A program made the position numbers and the translations under genes. A DNA stretch of 62,417 nt from NCBI GenBank assembly GCA_001897835.1, contig MKUN01000038.1, positions 1-62,417 of the forward strand, in the 5' to 3' direction. Below, one piece after another: positions 58,127 through 62,417 of this stretch (the stretch's first letter is position 1; the number at the start of each line of letters is the position of its first letter). Origin of the DNA: Bacteroidetes bacterium 46-16. GTDB taxonomy: Bacteria; Bacteroidota; Bacteroidia; Chitinophagales; Chitinophagaceae. The notes under the pieces were generated by a model, which was not told where the DNA came from, searched no databases, and was given only the letters and a program-made list of their open reading frames with translations.

Positions 58127-59281
58127 TTAATGATTATTCAACAGGTAGCACAACTCACCTATCAGGGGAAATAACTTGTTTTCAAAATCAAGATTGCAAT
58201 CAGTAATATTTGCTCCGCTAAATGTTTTTACTATCGTTGGTTCTTCGGTTGTGCCATATTCATTAAACTCATTATTGACACTTTCAGCAAGCGTTTCATA
58301 AAGCCATCCATTAGCATTTGCTACAAAGGAGATATACTTGTTCATGGCAATCACCTCGTCTTCTTGTTCTGCATCATCATTAGCACACATGGCATGTTGG
58401 AAAATAGTTGTTGCAGGATAGTCACTATATATGGTGAAAAAGTCATTTGCTATATTCAGGCACTCCTGTTCAAAATCGTTAATCGGTCTGAATGACTTTA
58501 GCCGTTCCGCAAACACATCAAGGTTTTTACGGTTAAAGATTTTTTGCTCTACTTTATCACCGCACCATTTCGCTACCTTTAATTCGTCCTTACGGCTATC
58601 TAACTCGGTTTCATCATCCTGCTCTATCCAATCGGTAATCATTTCATACTGCCAATAGATGTAGGCATCTTCCTGCCTGTAATAAGGTATATCCGCTATA
58701 TGGTACAGGTAGGCGAAAACAGAAAGCAGTAACCGGGCAGTATTTTTTGTTTGCTTATTCCTCAGCATCTTATACAGGGGTACGACAGGGATATAGTACA
58801 AGGTCGCTCCTGTACAGTATTGTTCTTCACTAATAAAGAAAGTTTTTCCCTTATTATCCTGCACCAGTCGCAAACTGTTCCAGCTCCTAACCTTTCGCTT
58901 TAAATGGTTTTCTACTTCCCAAACAGATAAGGCTAAATTGTATGGGTAGCCGAAAGTGCTCGTATCCATAGGCTCGAAATCATCATAATGCCTGGCTACT
59001 TCACAAAGGGAGCGATAAAAGTCTGTTTCTATTTTCTCCACTTCCATAGGAGATTGTACAGACTTTATCATCTCCAGTTTAGGCAGAAAAGTTATTTTCA
59101 GAAAAGCATCGGCAACATTTGCACAGGAACGGACTTCCGTTTGTCTTTGTCTATTTCGTGTGCATCCTTTGTGCGTTGTATTAATACTGTGAACTCGCTC
59201 AACTGTTTGTACAGTTTTCTTTGTCTTTGCTTTTGTGGCATTTGAATGATGCCTGATATAATATTGTGCTGCATATCCCAT
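58127..59281 (-). CDS. PRTRC-cassette protein in the F position
   Basis: 384 residues, soluble, with a basic N-terminus and an acidic C-terminal half (DDDAEQEDEVIAMNKYISFV). The segments LPKLEMIKSVQSPMEVEKIE, YPYNLALSVWEVENHLKRKV and NIANDFFTIYSDYPATTIFQ show no enzymatic motif. Its place between protein C and protein B is where PRTRC protein F or an equivalent Bacteroidota-specific member sits, so the label is by position. It is separated from protein B by 11 bases and from protein C by 17. Confidence 0.6.
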   Translation of the reverse strand: MGYAAQYYIRHHSNATKAKTKKTVQTVERVHSINTTHKGCTRNRQRQTEVRSCANVADAFLKITFLPKLEMIKSVQSPMEVEKIETDFYRSLCEVARHYDDFEPMDTSTFGYPYNLALSVWEVENHLKRKVRSWNSLRLVQDNKGKTFFISEEQYCTGATLYYIPVVPLYKMLRNKQTKNTARLLLSVFAYLYHIADIPYYRQEDAYIYWQYEMITDWIEQDDETELDSRKDELKVAKWCGDKVEQKIFNRKNLDVFAERLKSFRPINDFEQECLNIANDFFTIYSDYPATTIFQHAMCANDDAEQEDEVIAMNKYISFVANANGWLYETLAESVNNEFNEYGTTEEPTIVKTFSGANITDCNLDFENKLFPLIGELCYLLNNH

Positions 59282-59298
59282 TGCGTTATGTTTTAAGA

Positions 59299-59517
59299 TT
59301 AACCTTTGGTTCCCATTACACTTTCAAAACGATACTGTACGGTATCTTCCTCGATGCGTGGAGCTGATATTTTAGCGGTAGTGAGTATAGGATAAGTATT
59401 GGAATAGAAGTTCATTACCGCTTCAACACTCCATGACGGTTCGGGGTCTGTTAGTCTTAAATCCGTTCCGTTTTCTGTGAGCAGGAAAACCCTGTCTAAT
59501 TGCTTTGCTATTAACAT
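59299..59517 (-). CDS. PRTRC system protein C
   Basis: 72 residues, compact beta-rich protein typical of PRTRC protein C: LDRVFLLTENGTDLRLTDPE, PSWSVEAVMNFYSNTYPILT, VQYRFESVMGTKG. The C-terminal Gly after a basic residue recalls ubiquitin-like partners of ThiF proteins, and the ThiF-family protein in the same cassette could act on it. That is an inference from family logic, not shown for this protein. Confidence 0.88.
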   Translation of the reverse strand: MLIAKQLDRVFLLTENGTDLRLTDPEPSWSVEAVMNFYSNTYPILTTAKISAPRIEEDTVQYRFESVMGTKG

Positions 59518-59547
59518 GACCTTTCGTTTTACAGATTAATAATTGAG

Positions 59548-60171
59548 TTAATTGTCGTCTTCGGATAGTTCAGGTACTTCTTCAGGGTCTGTTTCCTTCT
59601 CCGCAGCTACATCTTCCCTTTGTGGTTCTTCATTCGCAACTGCCGTTGAAGTACCGCCGAATAAATCAGGTGCAAACTTTGCCGATAATGCGGATTTCCT
59701 TTTGCGGATAGCTTCAGCCTGTTCAGGATATTCAGTTGGGTCAGGCACTTTCATCCAAGCGTCCCTGTATTTCCCCTCCTTTTCCAGTTCATCAACCTTT
59801 TGCATTGCCTCTTTGTACTTTTTTTCCTTCGCTTCTCTTTCCTTTCGTTCCCTATCTGTCTTTTCTTTTTCCATAGCAGATTGTTTCTTTGCTTCTTCCA
59901 CCTGTTTCATAAAACCTTCCATATCCACCATTAAACCTGAAGCAATCTGCATAGGCGTTGTAATTCGTTCAAAGAAACCGTTATCCAGTTCATCGGTTGT
60001 ACCTCGCAGATTAAGTGGCGGTATCATTTTTCTTGCATCATCACCACATTGTTCATTATTGAGCATGACCGATACTATCCAATTATTTTCCGCTCCCTTG
60101 CGTATCGTCAGTTGCAAGTCGCCTGTTATGTTCAATGCGGCCACATTGCTGAAAAAATTTGTTGTTTCCAT
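59548..60171 (-). CDS. PRTRC system protein E
   Basis: 207 residues. The N-terminal domain (FFSNVAALNITGDLQLTIRK, WIVSVMLNNEQCGDDARKMI, PPLNLRGTTDELDNGFFERI) matches PRTRC protein E. A long charged coiled coil follows (QVEEAKKQSAMEKEKTDRER), then an acidic tail (EVPELSEDDN). It starts the PRTRC part of the operon on the minus strand. The role is unknown. Confidence 0.88.
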   Translation of the reverse strand: METTNFFSNVAALNITGDLQLTIRKGAENNWIVSVMLNNEQCGDDARKMIPPLNLRGTTDELDNGFFERITTPMQIASGLMVDMEGFMKQVEEAKKQSAMEKEKTDRERKEREAKEKKYKEAMQKVDELEKEGKYRDAWMKVPDPTEYPEQAEAIRKRKSALSAKFAPDLFGGTSTAVANEEPQREDVAAEKETDPEEVPELSEDDN

Positions 60172-60218
60172 TGTTCAATATTTTTGATTAAATAATTTCT
60201 GTATTGTCCTGTATCGTT

Positions 60219-60452
60219 TCATTTAAAGAGCCATCCCCACAGTCCCCACAGCATCAGGGCAAAAGCAGTCCACTTCAATATCCATTCAATGAAAAGTGTA
60301 ATCAATCCCACGAAGTAGTTATCGAAATGCTGTAAGCCACCTAAGCCCCTGCGGTTGAATTGTCGCATACCTACAAATAGCCTTATTGCCAAACCGACAA
60401 AGAACATGGTTGGGAAAGGCATAGCCTGCAATAATTTTATTAATGCTTCCAT
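60219..60452 (-). CDS. Small membrane protein
   Basis: About 77 residues from ATG 60452 (MEALIKLLQAMPFPTMFFVG). An upstream ATG at 60485 would overlap the next gene. Two membrane helices (PFPTMFFVGLAIRLFVG, ITLFIEWILKWTAFALML) with a basic loop between. It lies between the PRTRC cassette and the DUF932 gene on the same strand. The function is unknown. Confidence 0.6.
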   Translation of the reverse strand: MEALIKLLQAMPFPTMFFVGLAIRLFVGMRQFNRRGLGGLQHFDNYFVGLITLFIEWILKWTAFALMLWGLWGWLFK

Positions 60453-60462
60453 AACTTTGTAT

Positions 60463-60840
60463 TTATGGGTTAAAAAGTAAGTCAATAGCTAACGAAAACT
60501 TATGATTAGGATGATTCCGTATAGTGGTGTACAAGGTCATGCAATGCACCATGTATATAGCGACATAACCATCAAACAACTGGTCGGCAAATAATCTGCT
60601 CTGCTTGTGCATTCGCTTTCCGTACCTCTCTATCTTATTCCTGATTTCTTCGACAAAGGATAGCCATGATTCTACGGTTAGCAAACCGTTTTCCCATTGG
60701 TTTCGTGTGGACTGTTCATCCTCCTGTATGGTAAGGCACATACCGTTAACATATTCCAATAAGGCGGGAATTTCCTGCGGAAACAGTTCATGCAGTAACC
60801 TCGCTTTCTCGACGTTTATCAAATTCTCTAAAGGTTTCAT
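60463..60840 (-). CDS. Hypothetical helical protein
   Basis: 125 residues, soluble and helical: LENLINVEKARLLHELFPQE, LLEYVNGMCLTIQEDEQSTR, VESWLSFVEEIRNKIERYGK. No domain recognised. Similar short proteins accompany DUF932 and PRTRC genes in Bacteroidota elements. It stands between the DUF932 gene (61 bases upstream) and the small membrane protein. Confidence 0.6.
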   Translation of the reverse strand: MKPLENLINVEKARLLHELFPQEIPALLEYVNGMCLTIQEDEQSTRNQWENGLLTVESWLSFVEEIRNKIERYGKRMHKQSRLFADQLFDGYVAIYMVHCMTLYTTIRNHPNHKFSLAIDLLFNP

Positions 60841-60901
60841 AATACCTGAGTTTAAAGTGAGTAATAAGGACAGGCAGACATTGCCGCCTGTCCTTTGGTT
60901 G

Positions 60902-61975
60902 TTAATTCAGCATAAGCACGTCTGCACCATCCTTTGCAAACTGATTACATAGTTCAAATGCCCTTTGTGCTTTAGCCTGTGCTGTACCACCCATTACAAT
61001 GGATTGCAGTTTGCTTTCATCATCCTTGTAATTGCGTACATTCTGATAATAGCCTGTTACCGCATTGTATGCTCCGAACACAGTTCCTTTGGTAGTATTC
61101 AACTGTTGTGTATCTGACATCATTGCATAGGAAAAAGCATCTTCAACGGTGTTTTTGAATACGGTTGACAGTTCATCCTCTGCACCCTTTTTAAGTGCAT
61201 CCAATGTTTCCTTATTGGGGCAGAGTGCCAGTTGAATAAGTTTCTTTACTTCTGCATCACAGATACGCACCTGTGTCCATTTGTTAAATATTCCTTCCAG
61301 TTGGGTACTAAGCTGATTAGCCAGTCCCATTACCTTATGAGCATTTTCCAAACGCTGTTTTGCACCTGATGTATGACGGATGCGTACCACGTTGGACGTA
61401 TTACCCAATGCTGCGTTAAGGGTGTTTTGGCATACAATGCGTACAGGTGTAAAGGCTGCGGTAATGCTTCCCGTACCATCGTGGGAGGTTGTCAGAAAGA
61501 TGTATTTCTCTGTAATGTCATCACCGTTGCCCACACGGATATAGTCAGGAAGTTTAGCGGTTATAAATACCCTTTCTCCGTTTCCTAATGCTCCTGCTGT
61601 TTCGTACAGGATGCCATCACCACCACCTACAATAGCATCGAAAAATGCAAAAGCATCTGCGTTCTGTACTATCTGATAATCCTTACCTACTACGCCAAAA
61701 ACTGTATTGGTATCGGTACGCATGGTTGCGAAATTGTCAGGCAGTAAGATGTTGCCACCTTCTTTAATTTCACCATCATCGCCTATGCTGATACCTGTAC
61801 CACGAGTATATAAGGGTGATTTGACTACCTCGAAATCAAGTCCTGCATATTTAATAGCCTCGGCACTTGTGGGATATTGTTCTACTACCTGTCCCAAGTT
61901 GTGCCATGCCTTTTGCTGTACACTAAAGAAGCTGTATTTGCCTGTTCCTTCGTTATAATTAAGATTATGTGCCAT
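60902..61975 (-). CDS. DUF932-family protein
   Basis: 357 residues with the DUF932 landmarks: MAHNLNYNEGTGKYSFFSVQ, KAWHNLGQVVEQYPTSAEAI, VVGKDYQIVQNADAFAFFDA, FTPVRIVCQNTLNAALGNTS and RIRHTSGAKQRLENAHKVMG. The family is common on plasmids, phages and ICEs and is thought to have a nucleic-acid related function, not established. It follows ssb by 39 bases on the same strand. Confidence 0.9.
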   Translation of the reverse strand: MAHNLNYNEGTGKYSFFSVQQKAWHNLGQVVEQYPTSAEAIKYAGLDFEVVKSPLYTRGTGISIGDDGEIKEGGNILLPDNFATMRTDTNTVFGVVGKDYQIVQNADAFAFFDAIVGGGDGILYETAGALGNGERVFITAKLPDYIRVGNGDDITEKYIFLTTSHDGTGSITAAFTPVRIVCQNTLNAALGNTSNVVRIRHTSGAKQRLENAHKVMGLANQLSTQLEGIFNKWTQVRICDAEVKKLIQLALCPNKETLDALKKGAEDELSTVFKNTVEDAFSYAMMSDTQQLNTTKGTVFGAYNAVTGYYQNVRNYKDDESKLQSIVMGGTAQAKAQRAFELCNQFAKDGADVLMLN

Positions 61976-62014
61976 GATTGTAATTTTTAAAAGTTGATAA
62001 ATGAGAGTTGATTG

Positions 62015-62404
62015 TTAGAAAGGCAAATCGTCTTTGCCATTGTTAGCAGGTACTGCGGAATTGTTACTGATACCACCTGCTACGGTTTCAGGTCGCTTGC
62101 CACCTCCGTACAATTTGATTTGCGAAGTGTGAAAATTGAGTGCTGCATGTGCTTCGCCATCGCCTCCGATCCATGCTCTTGCACTTACTCTGCCCGTGAG
62201 TTCTACTAATGTTCCCTTAGTAAGAACCTTAGCTACATTCGTTGAAATCCAATAGGCACGGTTGAAATACTCGGTGTTTTCCACCCGTTCACCCTGTTTG
62301 TTACGGAAGCTGTCGTTTACCGCTACGGAAAAGTTCACTACCTGTTTGTCGCTCGGCAAGGTGCTGATTTGTGCGTCCCTCGTTAATCTGCCAATGATGT
62401 TCAT
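62015..62404 (-). CDS. ssb: Single-stranded DNA-binding protein
   Basis: 129 residues, OB-fold: MNIIGRLTRDAQISTLPSDK, VVNFSVAVNDSFRNKQGERV, TEYFNRAYWISTNVAKVLTK, GTLVELTGRVSARAWIGGDG. It ends in the acidic tip DDLPF that recruits replication proteins. This is an element-borne copy at the head of the DUF932-PRTRC operon, where it would protect transferred or replicating single-stranded DNA. Confidence 0.93.
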   Translation of the reverse strand: MNIIGRLTRDAQISTLPSDKQVVNFSVAVNDSFRNKQGERVENTEYFNRAYWISTNVAKVLTKGTLVELTGRVSARAWIGGDGEAHAALNFHTSQIKLYGGGKRPETVAGGISNNSAVPANNGKDDLPF

Positions 62405-62417
62405 GATTTTTAATTTT

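Overview
The window looks like a stretch of a Bacteroidota chromosome, most likely Chitinophagaceae or a related family. The evidence is type IX secretion (T9SS) sorting domains, a gliding-type C-terminal domain, Bacteroidota-type TAnnTTTG promoter boxes, and a Bacteroidetes-class conjugation operon. Almost everything from position 1 to about 56 kb reads as one integrative conjugative element (ICE). A second mobile-element module starts at about 56.6 kb and runs off the right edge.

Layout. 1-672 (minus) is the truncated N-terminal part of an element DNA primase/Toprim protein. 1.0-3.7 kb carries an MgtC-like membrane protein flanked by a short direct repeat, a small conserved protein, and two tandem receiver-only response regulators. 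3.7-15 kb is a cargo and defence region. It holds an HU protein, a DUF3800-like/trypsin-like protease gene pair, a HipB-HipA toxin-antitoxin with a clear inverted-repeat operator, an AIPR-family protein with a nuclease-like N-terminus, and a minus-strand cluster of HTH regulators and small unknown proteins, one of them frameshifted. 15.4-22.6 kb encodes three T9SS-exported surface proteins. 23.1-30 kb is a regulatory block: a NarL-type response regulator, a lipoprotein, a membrane protein, a HisKA_3 kinase, a GNAT acetyltransferase, a giant hybrid kinase with receiver and LuxR HTH, and a protein resembling the RteC excision regulators.

30.7-49 kb is the conjugation operon: TraE, DUF1896, a methylase-helicase, TraF, TraG (VirB4), TraI-like and two TerB-like paralogues, TraJ, TraK, TraL-like, TraM and TraN. 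Extra non-structural genes are interleaved. Five non-structural proteins in this operon and just downstream end in a similar short basic tail, which could be a type IV secretion signal. The methylase-helicase is split by a one-base frameshift. 49.1-52.7 kb has accessory proteins, a winged-helix-like protein and an excisionase-like HTH. 52.7-54.6 kb (minus) is a GHKL ATPase with a PD-(D/E)XK-like C-terminus, a candidate defence gene in the cargo slot next to the tyrosine integrase (54.7-56.0 kb). Repeats typical of integrase arm sites lie just upstream of the integrase.

56.6-62.4 kb (minus) holds a PRTRC cassette (E, C, an F-position protein, B and ThiF) behind ssb, a DUF932 gene and two small genes. 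This is a plasmid/ICE maintenance module, perhaps of a second, adjacent element.

No rRNA, convincing tRNA, CRISPR array or insertion sequence was found. No relaxase or coupling protein is visible, so these would have to lie outside the window. All assignments come from reading motifs by eye. No database search was run.
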